NCBI GenBank assembly: GCA_032622095.1
Contig: CP136065.1
Location: 245,767,474-245,831,473 of the forward strand
Length of the DNA: 64,000 bases
DNA from: Siphonodentalium dalli
Lineage: Eukaryota; Mollusca; Scaphopoda; Gadilida; Siphonodentaliidae
Reading direction: 5' to 3'
The position numbers were made by a program, and so were the translations under genes. The notes under the pieces are model-generated. The model was not told the origin of the DNA. It searched no databases and was given only the letters and a program-made list of their open reading frames with translations. Below are positions 1 to 11,161 of this stretch, in pieces. Within the stretch, counting starts at the first letter, position 1. Each line of letters starts with the position of its first letter.

Positions 1-469
1 TGGAGCTTTCCGAGTGTAAATTTCTTTTGCTACCTTGCATACACATGGGGTTCAATGCATACACCTATAGAATAACAGTGATTTGCTGTCGTGTGTATGG
101 AGCCTCTCCACGTGTGTGTAACTGCGCAGATGTTCTCACACATGCATGCTATATAGTACAGACCACCATAATACCAACAAGGGCGTTATGACAATATCAT
201 GATTCTCACCCCCACATTGATTGCGCGATATGCATGCTGGTACCAATAGTAACATACATATGAACCTTTTTATACTATCCATATTTATATGTCAAGTAGT
301 TACCCTGTCTAACCATGATGACTCCTATTAATAATTTTGCAATAACAGTTGGGACCTGACAACAGTTACTCTCAACTTTTTGCACTTTGGAAGAAGTGAT
401 CGGACTGCAGACTTATACAATATATTATATAGTTGATAAGTACCATGCACCATTCAATTTCAAACAGTT

Positions 470-633
470 ACATATTTACAGTTATTAACACTAGACTAAT
501 GAGAGTAACTACATATTTACAGTTATTAACACTAGACTAATCAGAGTAACTACATATTTACAGTTATTAACACTAGACTAATCAGAGTAACTACATATTT
601 ACAGTTATTAACACTAGACTAATGAGAGTAACT
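470..633. repeat. 41-bp minisatellite, 4 copies
   Basis: Four nearly identical 41-bp units run head to tail, each containing ACAGTTATTAACACTAGACT. They differ at one base (ATGAGAG or ATCAGAG), with the G variant in the first and last copies. The 469 bases before it are AT-rich with no gene I can support. Confidence 0.95.
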
Positions 634-788
634 ACTTGACTTGATTACTATTATCAAGTTCTACAATATGTTTTGTTTGTTTTGGTAAAATATACCAGTT
701 TATTTTCTAGTCATACACCTCGGGGTCCATTGTATGTAAAATGCATGCATTTGGTTTCAATAAATATATCTATCTATAACCCACAGTT

Positions 789-1270
789 AAAGGTACTCAA
801 TCCGTAAAGAGGGTCCCCATCTCAACAGATTCCAACAACAACAATCCGATCAGAGGGTCCTATATTGCTATTTCTTTGGCTTTGGGTGTAAAAAATATTT
901 GATTCGAGTCGAGGAACCCATCAAACAAAGCTCAGAGTTATTAGATATTGATTTTTGAAATTTGTTAATTGCTCGAGATGAGTACTAATAACTGCCGTCA
1001 ATTTGGTAACCTGCTCGAGATTTTACGCCAAAACTCTATTCAAACAGACAAGGATGGATAACTCTATAATCAAGTGGTAATAATAACGAAATTGTGACTG
1101 TCTTCTGGGCCAGAAAGAATTCCCGATAATGATAAATATTAGATTTCTAAAATCGATATCTAACAAATCTGAGCTTTGATGGGTGACTTCCTCGACTCGA
1201 ATCAAATATGTTTGACCCCCGAAGCCATTGAACTAGTAATTGAGAGGAGTTTTATCGGATTGAGTACCTT
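789..1270. mobile_element. MITE of the GATTCGAGTCGAGG family, copy 1
   Basis: The ends are inverted: AAAGGTACTCAATCC on the left and ATCGGATTGAGTACCTT on the right. Just inside both ends lie inverted copies of a segment with the core GATTCGAGTCGAGGAACCCA, so the whole can fold back on itself. There is no coding capacity. Related copies lie at about 4800-5139, 33417-33884, 40461-40843, 44274-44675, 45315-45613 and 62125-62597, with a TGT-rich tract near one end in some. The superfamily is not clear from the ends; no convincing target duplication was seen. Confidence 0.75.
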
Positions 1271-1300
1271 GACCAGGGGTGTTTTCGTTCTATGATTATA

Positions 1301-1661
1301 TTAACCCTTTACCCAACAAAACGGCCAAAACCGGCCAAATAAAGCTTCAACAGCCTAAAATATCTTCGGTCTGTCTCAATAGAACCATACAAATATGGAT
1401 ATCATTGGAATCGGCTCCTTGACCACATTGTGATATTTACAGTTATGCCCTGTGCCAATGCATATATAAGAGAATGCATTGGCCTAAAAAAAATCTTTTT
1501 TTAACACTTTTTACCATTTTTTCTTACATTCTTTAACAATTTTATAATTTTGAATGTGTTAAGCCAATGCATTCTCTTATATATGCGAGGCGACCTATGG
1601 TCGACTCGCATATATAAGAGAATGCATTGGCACAGGGCCCTTCTGTTGGGTAAAGGGTTAA
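1301..1661. mobile_element. piggyBac-like MITE, copy 1
   Basis: The element starts TTAACCCTTTACCCAACA and ends with its reverse complement-like TGTTGGGTAAAGGGTTAA. TTAA at both edges is the target duplication expected of piggyBac-type transposons, and CCC at the termini also fits. It has no coding sequence. Inside are copies of a palindrome built on CCAATGCATTCTCTTATATA; the right-hand one (1563-1631) forms a 69-bp near-perfect hairpin, while the left-hand one is reduced. Fuller copies lie at 26565-26973 and 45715-46129. Confidence 0.8.
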
Positions 1662-2650
1662 AGCACCCTCTGTATAGTATAACCTTTTAATTTCAGTTCA
1701 AAATAACGCCCTTATAAATTATTAGCATGCTAGCGTGTATTATACTGTTGGCCAAATATTAGAAACATGTGGGCCGATGCGACGATGGGACTTTTATAAA
1801 TAGAAAATTGTTTTTTCTGGTTTATTTAAAAGTCTAACTGCGCGATCAGGAGGCCGGTCAGCGGTAAAAGGTGTAGTTGGGAATTTCAATTTCGTCTATT
1901 GTCCTTTACATTATTATGTCAATAATGTTGATTTTTGTTTTGTGACAAGCTATGTCAATTACCAATAAAAGATATTTAAAAGATAATTTGTAAGTCTTAT
2001 ATTTCAACTGTTATAGATATTTTTCGTTCTGCAGCCCACAGATGGATGTGGTCGAGGACGGCCGAGTCGACCGCCGGTTCGTTAATTAGGTGCTGGTTGT
2101 TATTGTTATTTTAACAGAATTCTGAGTTGGTCATTCGCGAAACCAATATTTTTTATATTCTATAATTAAAATCATGGGCATATAATATATGATCTTGTTT
2201 ATGGATATTGTAGGAAGGCTAATCTGGCCGTGTCAAATTGAGCTATAGCGATGGGATTTCTCGCAGGACAACACATTTCGGGTTTTCGTGGGGTGTGTAT
2301 CCGCTGGGTGTATTATAGTTGCAGTATGTAGCAATTATGACCGCGTTAATTGCTTTCGATGTTTAGATATGAACAATGGCTGGACCATGCACTCTTGGCG
2401 GGAACACAATTTTGTATCCGCATTTAGAAGCTTTCTGGTGTGGTGAATGAGAAATCTGCAGTAATAAGCCGTGGTTGTTTGTAATAATTCGAAGGATTAG
2501 TTGTTTTAACGGAATTCTGAGGCGGTGATTCATGTAATCAATATATTTTATATTATAATTTATATTTATGGCTAATGATATGATCTTGAGGGCGTTACCA
2601 TTTCTGATTATGGTTTTATTGTATATCCTTGCCACGTTGATGTTATGGGA
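1662..2650. other. Non-coding stretch with a diverged internal duplication
   Basis: No gene seen. Two segments, about 2080-2220 and 2455-2620, are diverged copies of each other: both run from a GTTGTT stretch through an AACGGAATTCTGAG-like motif to TATGATCTTG. Confidence 0.5.
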
Positions 2651-2912
2651 TGTGTAAAACGTGGTTTATCTGTGGTGGGTGTCTATGGGCTGTGTAAAAC
2701 GTGGTTTATCTGTGGTTGGTGTGTATGGGCTGTGTAAAACGTGGTTTATCTGTGGTTGGTGTGTATGGGCTGTGTAAAACGTGGTTTATCTGTGGTTGGT
2801 GTGTATGGGCTGTGCAAAACGTGGTTTATCTGTGGTTGGTATGTATGGGCTGTGTAAAAACGTGGTTTATCGGTGGTTGGTGTGTATGGGATGTGTAAAA
2901 ACGTGGTTTATC
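2651..2912. repeat. 40-bp minisatellite, about 6.6 copies
   Basis: Head-to-tail 40-bp units containing GTAAAACGTGGTTTATCTG. The last full unit has one extra A. The + strand is open through part of it (repeated VYLWLVCMGC peptide), but this follows from the repeat and I do not treat it as coding. Confidence 0.93.
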
Positions 2913-2992
2913 TAATGAGTAAATAATGAATTTTTTGTTTAAAACAAAAATTCGGTTGCCCGAGATATGGATCAAGGCGTGGGGTGCAGTTG

Positions 2993-3493
2993 CCATTAAT
3001 CTCTACTCTGGCTAACACCCATAGAGATCGTATTCCACCAGTACAAAACCTTGGAATTGTTTTAAGTTTTGACAGGGAACCTTATAAAGTCGTAAAATAA
3101 CACGGGGAATATATTTCTTAATGATTATCTGTTCCTTATAATAGTGTACTTCACTATATGTGAAGGACCCAACTCGCAATTGCATGCCTTTCTGTGACTT
3201 TTGAGAGCCGATATCGCAATAAACATTTAATTAGTTACCCAGGAAAAATTTTATAATTGTAAAAAACGCAAAGAAAAATCGCTCACAAAGTCACTTAAAT
3301 CGTGAAATTTCGAGTTGGGACAATGAAGTACATTATTAAGAAACAGATAATAACAAAGAAATATATTCCTTGTGTTATTTTTTCGATTTTATATAAGGTT
3401 CCCTGTCAAAACTTCAAAAAGTTCCCAGGTTTTGTACTGGTGGAATATGATCTCTACGGGCGTTAGCCAGAGTAGAGATTCATGTCATGATCT
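2993..3493. mobile_element. Snapback (long inverted-repeat) element, copy 1
   Basis: A 501-bp element whose two arms of roughly 190 bp are inverted copies (AATCTCTACTCTGGCTAAC on the left, its complement near 3465). It is flanked by an 18-bp direct repeat, AGGCGTGGGGTGCAGTTG, at 2975-2992 and 3494-3511. The arms contain ACACGGGGAATATATTTC-like sequence. No transposase is encoded, so it would be non-autonomous. Two more copies follow within 4 kb. Confidence 0.8.
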
Positions 3494-4039
3494 AGGCGTG
3501 GGGTGCAGTTGAACATGCAGTTTAACACGGATACCCCACACGACGAATGCCCTCGAGCAATGTGCTATCACTACACGGCAATCGTCACGCGCTATCGGCG
3601 AAGCAAGAAACCAATTCAAAGAATCATAAATTTTTAGTGGCACTAGATTCCCTGATATTGTTTTCATATCGATTGGGGCAACAAAATGGTGCAACAAATA
3701 TCCAACGCAAACATGTTCTCTCGAGACTTCTGTTTGCTTGTATCGCCGATGTCTATTTAGAAAATTCATTGCCCATCAAATTTCCATTGAAATGAGTAAA
3801 CAGGCTGTTTCGCCGACGCATGCTCCGTGACAATCTTCCCTCTCGTGGATGTCACCATGTTCCGTGATATGAGATGAGATTCACACTCATACCTCGGCGT
3901 GAGGGAAGCTGGGCGTCACGAGTTGTTTGTCTGATTATTTCACCATCATAATGGCGCTCGTTGGTGAATGGTTCCATTTCTCCTGTCAGAATGCATTTCA
4001 GCATGATATATATACTCAGCGAGATCAAAAATAGATCCT

Positions 4040-4558
4040 CTGCTGTGGCTAATGCCCGTAGAGATCATATTCCACCAGTACAAAACCTTGGAAATTGTCG
4101 ATGTTCTGACCCGTTCTGACAGGGAACTTTATAACATTGAACAAACAAGGCACGGAATATATTTCTTTGTTAATGATTGTTCCTCAATAATCTACTTCAC
4201 AGTAGGGTTGGTCTTAGCTCGAGAATGCATGCTTTTCTGTTACTTTTGCATCGCAATAAACACTGATAAACATTGAATTAATTAACAGGAGAAATTCTAT
4301 AATTGTATGCGACGCCAAGTAAAATCGCTCACAAAGTCACTTAAATTATGCAATTTCGAGTTGGGACCTTCACCTACAGTGAAGTACATTATTAAGGAGT
4401 GGGTAATAACTAAGAAATATATTCCCCGCTTTATTATTTCGACTTTATATAAGGTTCCCTGTCAAAAAACAAAACAATTCCCGATTTTGCATGTACTGCA
4501 TGTGGAAAAACATATATACGGGCGTTAGCCACATCGTAGAGATTCATGGCATGATCTA
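4040..4558. mobile_element. Snapback element, copy 2
   Basis: Same architecture and sequence as the element at 2993-3493: left arm with GTAGAGATCATATTCCACCA, right arm ending GTAGAGATTCATGGCATGAT. The left outer edge is eroded, so the start is approximate. No flanking direct repeat was found. Confidence 0.7.
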
Positions 4559-4799
4559 CGAAGGTTTAAGACTGGAGTATTTAATTTAAACACGTATAAT
4601 AGTCACTATCAAAGAGACAACGTTGTCAAAACAATTTCACTCTGTATATCCCACACCGGAAATTATGCAGGAATTTTACCAATTTTGTCCTCTTGATATT
4701 ATACCATGCACTGTTAGAATTTGATAAATTTCATTTATGACACGTAATAATTTTGACGAAGTCTCTCGCTGAATACGTTCGCTATACAATGGCCTTGAT

Positions 4800-5139
4800 G
4801 GAGTATCAACTAGGTATCAAATTTCCCAAAACTTGTTATTTATCAACATTTTATTCAACAAAATATTGCCGTGTTATCACCAAAGTATCACGAAATTTGA
4901 CCGTATTACCACTTGCTTTTAGAGGTATCCATCTTCATCCGCGATTTTGTCCGAGACACTCCGTTTGACCACGTTTTTCTGGGCCACATATTATTGCACA
5001 TAAGAAACAAACCTCAAAAATTGACATCTGATCACTCTTAGCTTTGATGTGTGGGTCCTCGACTCGAATCAAATATTTTTTACCCCCGAAGCCAAAGAAA
5101 TAGTAATTTAGGAGCGTCTGATCGGATTGAGTAACTTTA
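4800..5139. mobile_element. MITE of the GATTCGAGTCGAGG family, partial copy
   Basis: The right-hand half is clear: a CTCGACTCGAATCAAAT core, then ATCGGATTGAGTAACTTT at the end. The left terminus is missing or too diverged to see. Confidence 0.6.
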
Positions 5140-5432
5140 AAACTATGTGGTTATTATGCATACATATTTAAAATTAGAGCACTTGAATTTAGAGTTCAAT
5201 CTGGTGCTTTGTCATCAATTCATATTTCTCATAACAGGAGTCCATAAAGCTTTTAGGTATAAACAATAAAATATGATCATGCCATGAATCTCTACTCTGG
5301 CTAACGCCCATATATAGAGATCATATTCCACCAGTATAAATCTTTGAACTTTTTGAAGTTTTGATTGGGAACCTAATAATGTCGAAAAAATAACACGGGG
5401 AATATATTTATTACTGATTATCTGTTCCTGAT

Positions 5433-5664
5433 ACTATGGGTGGCGGGATGGGGTGGTGGGTGGGAACTTATTCTTATGATTGTTGTGGGCAGTAGCCTCT
5501 ATACGGGCGCCTGTGGCGCATAATATACCATGGGTGGCGGGATAGGGTGGTGGTGGGAACTTATTCGTATGATTATTGTGGGCAGTATCCTCTATACGGG
5601 AGCCTGCGGCGCATAAGATACTATGGGTGGCGGGATGGGGTGGTGGGTGGGAACTTATTCTGTG
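5433..5664. repeat. 93-94-bp minisatellite, about 2.5 copies
   Basis: Three starts of ATGGGTGGCGGGATGGGG lie 94 and 93 bp apart, each followed by TGGGAACTTATTC and, in the full units, TCTATACGGGCGCCTG-like sequence. It sits inside the third snapback element and is GC-richer than its surroundings. Confidence 0.9.
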
Positions 5665-5992
5665 TACTGCACTATATGTCAAGGTCCCAACTCGAAATAG
5701 CGTGCTTTTCTGTGACTTTTGCGAGCCGATATCGCAACAAAACAAAATTCAATTAATTATCCAGGAAAAATTCCATAATTTTAAGAAACGCAAAGAAAAA
5801 TCGCTCACAAAGTCACTTAAATCGTGAAATTCCGAGTTAGGACATTCACCTACAGTGAAGTACATTATTAAGGAACAGATTAAAATTAAGAAATATATTC
5901 CCAGCGTTATTGTTTTCGACTTGGTTCCCTGTCAAAACTTCAAAAAGTTCCAAGGTTTTGTACTGGTTGAATATGATCTCTGCGGGCGTTAG

Positions 5993-6871
5993 TGTAAACA
6001 TATTTTTATTTCCAAATCCAAACATAATACACATAATACACAAGTGACATAAATATATAACATATAAGAGATAATGTATGGAAATGAGGATCAGACAACA
6101 AGCCCGAGGGCTTATATGAAGTCTTCTCCTCTTTGGCGACATGCCCCTTCCTCAATAAGTGAGGGAGGGTATCGATCAGACGGGAAAGGATATAAATAAT
6201 GTTTTTTAAAGGAGAAGTAACTAAGTTTGAGTTGGGGATGGAAACAGCGGGAAGATAGTGTTAGGGATAACAGGAGGCAGAGAGAGAGATAGAGAGAGAG
6301 AGAAAGAGAGAGAGAATGAGAGAGAGTGAGAAAGTGGAAGGGCAGAGTTTACAATAATTTAGTTGCTGCGTGATGAAAATTATGCTCGTAGTAATATGCA
6401 TGCGTCAGGCTCCATGGGAGGGGGTCAATCGCAATGGCCAATTCCTATTTCAATGGGGTTCACTGTGAATATCGCTGCATTCTTCATGTAGAATCATTTC
6501 ACGTATATACAGGATAGTGACAAGTAAGTAACTTACAAAATAATCGTTATCGGAAGACATTTAGTACTACATATATAATGGGGAACATCGTGCTGCCGCA
6601 TAACGCGGCCGGAATCCAAAGCAATTTGTTACCCATACAGATCATGGGAATCTTTTTGTTTTCATAATATATGTCTGTACTGCATTAAATATTTGTTTGT
6701 TTTCGCGAAGACTAAGCTCCCTTGACCCCTGCATTAGTGTATTCTCAGATAAGGCAACATTTGGTAGGGAGTCATATAGTTCTCTTCTGGGCTCTTGATA
6801 AAATATACATTCAAAGAGATAGTGGTAAGTTGTCTCAAATTCCCCACATAAACAGAAGGGGGAAATTTTTA
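5993..6871 (-). mobile_element. 5'-truncated LINE, 3' end only, with 13-bp TSD
   Basis: Flanked by the perfect 13-bp direct repeat CTGCGGGCGTTAG (5980-5992 and 6872-6884), which marks a LINE insertion into the snapback element. On the - strand it begins with the last codons of an ORF2. The peptide has the CLCGE...H...C pattern and RRELYDSLP seen near the C-terminus of many LINE polyproteins (6642 to about 6871). A long 3' UTR follows, with an internal GA/CT microsatellite (about 6270-6330) and an end at GGAAATAAAAATATGTTTA. AATAAA is the likely polyadenylation signal. Confidence 0.85.
6642..6871 (-). pseudogene. C-terminal fragment of a LINE ORF2 polyprotein
   Basis: The translated - strand shows CLCGEFETTYHYLFEC, then QEPRRELYDSLPN and SLRENKQIFNAVQTYI, ending KTKRFP before a stop. 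A Cys/His knuckle followed by an R..LY.SL helix is common at the end of LINE proteins of the I/Jockey/CR1 group. It is a 5'-truncated insertion, so reverse transcriptase and endonuclease are absent. A homologous fragment lies at 8525-8735 on the + strand. The LINE clade cannot be settled from this fragment. Confidence 0.65.
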
Positions 6872-7029
6872 CTGCGGGCGTTAGCCAGCGTAGAGATTCA
6901 TGGCATGCTCTAGAGTCTATAAAGCTTTTAGGCATCAACATTAAAATATGGCAGAGAATTCCATCTTCTAACCACCCTCTGCATTCATGGGTGAAGAGAT
7001 ATTTGTTCTGACATCTTTATTGACAGCAT

Positions 7030-7745
7030 ATGGGGCGCCGTTCTATTTATATTACCTATTAATGATATCAGTAATTCATTTTATGATATCACAACATGAA
7101 TATATGATATAAACAAATCGAATATATGATATCACAAAATTACTTTATAAGGTATCACTAATTCCAATTTGTGGTATCATAAATTCATTTTTGGATATCA
7201 CAAAATCGATTTAACGGTTCACAAAATACTAAGAATATTTAGTTATATTGATCATTTGTTTTTGTGATATCATAAAATGGTGGGGAATTAATGATATCAC
7301 AAAACGATTTTAAGATATCACAAAATGGAATTAGTGATATCATAAATTCATTTTGTGATATCACAAAATCGAATATATGATATCACAGAATAAGTCAGCA
7401 TTTAGTGATATCAATATTTCGGTTTTTTTATATCATAAAATGATTTAATTATATCACAAAATATTGAAGGAATAGTAGTCCAGCTATATGCCATTTTCTA
7501 TTTATTGATATTACAAAATGAATTAGTGATATCACAATTTCAATTTTATGATATCACAAAATGAATTTATGATATCACAAAATCGAGTTAGTGATATATC
7601 ACTAAATGCTTACTCTTTTGTGATATAAATAATTCGATTTTATGATATCATAAAATATTTAATGATATCATATATTAAATTTTGTGATATAATATATTAA
7701 TTTTGTGATATCACAAAATGAATTAATGATATCACAAAATATGTA
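7030..7745. repeat. Degenerate GATATC-rich palindromic array
   Basis: About 700 bp in which TGATATCACAAAATNGA and its near-complements recur every 20-30 bp, in alternating orientation, separated by AATGAATTAGTG-like spacers. The core GATATC is itself a palindrome. No coding sequence. Spacing is irregular, unlike the clean minisatellites elsewhere in the window. Confidence 0.8.
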
Positions 7746-7794
7746 ACAGAACGCATTTGTAATTTCTTAGTATAACCTCTGACTTGTTCTGGTG

Positions 7795-8057
7795 TAAACA
7801 ATATTTATTTTCAAAAAATCAAACATATTACACAATACACAATACACAAGTCATATAGATACAGAGAGATTTAGAAAGAGGATTGGACAACAAGCAAAAT
7901 GCTTATTTTTAATTCTCTGCTCCTGGAATAAATGTTACCTCGTGTGACGGGATATATAGTTTTTGTTTGATTGGAATGTTATTACATATTTAGAATTGAG
8001 ATATGAGTATAACATTGTAATACGGGGGTTAAGGGAGAGGGAGAGGGAGACAGAGAC

Positions 8058-8089
<32 letters not shown>

Positions 8090-8235
8090 GGAGGGAGAGA
8101 GAGAGAGGGTATGGAGGGAGGGAGGAGAGAGAGAGTGGGGAGGGGGAGGGAGGAGAGAGAGGGAGGGGAGGGAGGGAGGGAGGAGAGAAAGAGAGAGTGA
8201 GAGAGAGAGAGAGAGAGTGAGTGAGTGAGAGGGGT
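7795..8235 (-). mobile_element. Older 5'-truncated LINE tail of the same family
   Basis: Read on the - strand, it shares the 3' end (TATTGTTTACAC-like), the GTTGTCCAATCCTC/GCTTGTTGTC region and the CT microsatellite with the copies at 5993-6871 and 8515-9626, but is clearly more diverged. It stops at the microsatellite. No target duplication was found. Confidence 0.6.
8034..8232. repeat. GA-rich microsatellite inside a LINE tail
   Basis: About 200 bp of GAGAGA with GGGA and CAGA interruptions. It lies at the position where the other LINE tails carry CTCTCT on the opposite strand, so it belongs to the element rather than to the locus. Confidence 0.9.
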
Positions 8236-8514
8236 TTGACACAACATACATTAGATACAAAACAACACAACATCCGTTCAGTGCGGAAATCACTTGCTAT
8301 CGATGGATGCTGTTTTTAAGGAGATTATCGTCGTGAAAGCGTTGGTTCTGTATATGTATTATACATGTCAATTAAAAAGTTTATATCTCCTGAATTTCAG
8401 TGACATTAGATTGAGCCTGACCATGCAAGTGGTCACGATATGTATAGAGTTCGATTTGTGGGATTTAGCTTTGTCGCTTTTCTTTGAATTTTGCCCGTGG
8501 TAATAAATCTGGTA

Positions 8515-9144
8515 CTTCTGTTTATGTGGGGAACTTGAGACAACTTACACTATCTCTTTGAATGTACATTTTATCAAGAGCCCAGAAGAGAACTATACGA
8601 CTCCCTACCCAATGTTGCCCTATCTGAGAATACTCTAATGCGGGGATCAAGGGAGCTTAGCCTTCGCGAAAACAAACAAATATTTACTGCAGTACAGACA
8701 TTATATAATGAGAACAAAAAGATTTCCATGATTTGTACGGGTAACAAATTACTTTGGATTCCGGCCGCGTTATGCGACAGCATGATATTCCACATTATAT
8801 ATGTAGTACTAAATGCCTTCCGATAACGAATATTTTGTATGTATACTTACTTGTTATTATCCTGTATATATACGTGAAATGATTCCACATTAAGGATGCT
8901 GCGATATTCACAGTGAAGACCATTGAAATATGAATTGGCCATTGTGCTTGACCCCCTCCCATGGTCCATTGTGCTTGACCCCCTCCCATGGTACCTGACG
9001 CATGACTATTACTATAGACGAGCATCATCTTATCACGCAACAACTCAATTATTGAAAACTCCCCACCACTGTCATCGTTTCACCTGTCCCCTCCTGACTT
9101 CTACTTTCTCACCCCCTCTTTCTCTATTTCTATCTATCTATCTT

Positions 9145-9221
<77 letters not shown>

Positions 9222-9231
9222 CTCTCTCTCG

Positions 9232-9321
<90 letters not shown>

Positions 9322-9626
9322 GCCTCTTGCTATCCCTAACACTATCTTCTCCCTGTTTCCATACCTAACTCAAACTTAGTTATATATTTCCATTTCTCCT
9401 AAAACCGTTATTTCAATCCGTTCCCGTCTGATCGACACACTCCCTCACTTATTGGGGAAGGGGCATGTCGCCAAAGAGGAGAATACTTCATTTAAGCCCC
9501 CGGGCTTGTTGTCTGATCCTCATTTCCATATACTTTATCTCTTCTATTTTGCATATTTGTATCATCAGCTTAGATTCTGTATATTATGTTATCTGTTTGG
9601 ATTTGGAAATAAAAATATGTTTATAC
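8515..9626 (+). mobile_element. 5'-truncated LINE tail with 11-bp TSD
   Basis: Bounded by the direct repeat TAAATCTGGTA (8504-8514 and 9627-9637). It opens in the last ORF2 codons (LYLECTFYQEPRRELYDSLPN-like, about 8525-8735). It then has a 3' UTR containing a duplicated ATTGTGCTTGACCCCCTCCC (about 8939 and 8969), a long AT/ATCT/CT microsatellite (9147-9319) and an end at GGAAATAAAAATATGTTTA. The same insertion, with its flank, recurs at 21172, 52837 and 54446, so those are duplicated copies and not independent insertions. Confidence 0.85.
9147..9319. repeat. Compound microsatellite (AT)n(ATCT)n(CT)n
   Basis: A run of AT, then ATCT units, then about 95 bp of CT. It lies inside the 3' UTR of the LINE tail and is matched at 52953-53113. 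Confidence 0.95.
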
Positions 9627-9732
9627 TAAATCTGGTATTTGTGATTTCTGATCGGACTCCACGCTGTGTTGCAGTACTCTAGAATGGGTCTCACCGCTGA
9701 TGTGCAGTAATCGGGAAGTTTCAATCAATACA

Positions 9733-10323
9733 ATGGAATATCTCAATACTGGTAACACTTTCACCAGCGAACAAACACGCATATCGTATCAAATGCAGAG
9801 CAAACTTAATTGTGATTCTAAAAACGTAATTTACTTAATCACATGCAAAAGGTGCCGTATACAATATGTTGGACAAACAAAAACCGCTCTCACGGTTAGA
9901 ATGTCTAATCATCTTTCCAGTGTTCGCCAACAACTTGACACGCAAATTTCAGATCATTTCAACTCATCTAATCATAACATTAAATCCCATTTCAGCTTTC
10001 AGCCAATAGAACAGACACCAATTCTAGCCGACGAAGACCAAACCGATTCAATACGCCTAGAACGCGAAAATCATTGGATGGGCGTAGTTAAAACATATCT
10101 TCCGTTCGGACTTAACATTGACTACAAAGGTGTTTCTCGAAATTTCTTGTGCTTTCCTCTGATCTACAATCGTAGAAATGTTGAAATCGCAAGCATTTTC
10201 AGAAAAAAAACTTGGCATTATTAAACACTAAATTGACCGAGCCTCTCGACAAACGGGTGATTATTGCTTACAAGAAAAATCCCAGTTTGAGAGATTTGCT
10301 CGTTCGATCTAGACTCAGACCTT
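9733..10323 (+). pseudogene. GIY-YIG endonuclease domain of a PLE
   Basis: The peptide contains VIYLITCKRCRIQYVGQT, the GIY-YIG core as it appears in Penelope-like retroelements, followed by the conserved R (TVRMSNHLSS), H and E-containing helix (RLERENHWMG). Family knowledge: in PLEs this domain follows the reverse transcriptase and nicks DNA for integration. Only this domain is present here; the reverse transcriptase is missing. The frame is interrupted near the C-terminus, whereas the 53.5-kb copy stays open to the end. Confidence 0.85.
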
Positions 10324-10394
10324 GATTAACACGCAGTTTAATTAGCTTTTAGCTATGTTAACACCATTATCCTTTGTTTGTGCTCAACACAATA

Positions 10395-10582
10395 TTTTAT
10401 GTCAATTTCCGACACAATCCAAACAAATTTAGCTAGTTCCATCTTTGAATGGCAACAATGCTAAACAAACTATTCCATGTCAATTTCCGACACAACCTAA
10501 CAAAATTTATGTCAATTTCTGACACAACCTAACAAAATTTATGTCAATTTCCGACACAACCTAACAAAATTTAGCTAGTTCC
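10395..10582. repeat. 31-bp tandem repeats in the PLE 3' UTR
   Basis: Units containing ATGTCAATTTCCGACACAAC recur about five times, the last three almost contiguous. The same array appears in the other two PLE tails (about 20917-21105 and 54191-54370), so it is part of the element. Confidence 0.88.
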
Positions 10583-11161
10583 ATAGAAATAATTACATAA
10601 GAAATCGGATTCCGACCTGTGCCCGCGCTCTCCACGCTTTCAAAATATCTATCTCGCCTGTGCCAGGGACATCTTTTGTGTCTATTACTTAACACATGTG
10701 TATCACTGTCTAATTGCGTACTGTCACTAGGATTTGGATTAGGGGCTTTCGGAAGCCATTACACAACCCATTAAGAACGCGCGATCTTAAATAAACACGG
10801 GTGTCGTGACGGCGCCAAATATTTTGTATGCATTGTTTCACGGTTTGTTTTAAACAGGAACATAGCTGTTGACACGTCCCTCGAAACCTGGAGCACAATG
10901 TGAGCTTATCTCACACGGGTATATAAGATCCATGGAAAAACCTCAACAATCCACACAGACAAGGTTCACACACAGACACCAAGTCAGCAGCACTCACAGG
11001 AACATCTCATCGAGTCAGCAGCACTCTTTATCGGAAAGTCTTCCTCCTTAAGGAGAACTTATAAAATTACCTCTAAGAGTAAAATCGCTTACTTAAAGAG
11101 TCAACTTTCATAAAATTGCTTAACAAAGTGTAAAACTTTACAAAATTGCTAGAAGTCAGAT

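Larger units (their letters stand above)
5276..6912. mobile_element. Snapback element, copy 3, split by a LINE
   Basis: The left end (GATCATGCCATGAATCTCTAC, cut short here as a motif) and the right end (6873-6912) belong to the same element. It is interrupted by a 94-bp minisatellite at 5433 and by a LINE tail at 5993-6871. Outside it lies a 38-bp imperfect direct repeat (5238-5275 and 6913-6950, about 4 mismatches) containing ATAAAGCTTTTAGG. This is longer than the 18-bp repeat around copy 1. Confidence 0.7.
9717..10645 (+). mobile_element. PLE 3' tail, left copy
   Basis: Begins abruptly at ATCAATACAATGGAATATC inside the linker before the GIY-YIG domain of the longer PLE (matching 20259 on) and runs to the same 3' end at CTTTCAAAATATCTATC. 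It carries the GIY-YIG coding region and a 3' UTR with 31-bp tandem repeats. It is about 98% like the right copy (20259-21172) by eye. It joins the flank of a LINE tail on the left. An equivalent copy with the identical left junction lies at 53514-54445. Confidence 0.8.

Noticed and set aside
2651-2912. A CRISPR-like array
   Set aside because: The direct repeats are contiguous 40-bp units with no unique spacers, in a eukaryotic sequence; a plain minisatellite.
7935-8293. Open frames of RERERE or SLSLSL
   Set aside because: Translation of a GA/CT microsatellite in a LINE 3' UTR.
8923-9379. Open frames of YIYIY and SLSLS
   Set aside because: Translation of an AT/ATCT/CT microsatellite.
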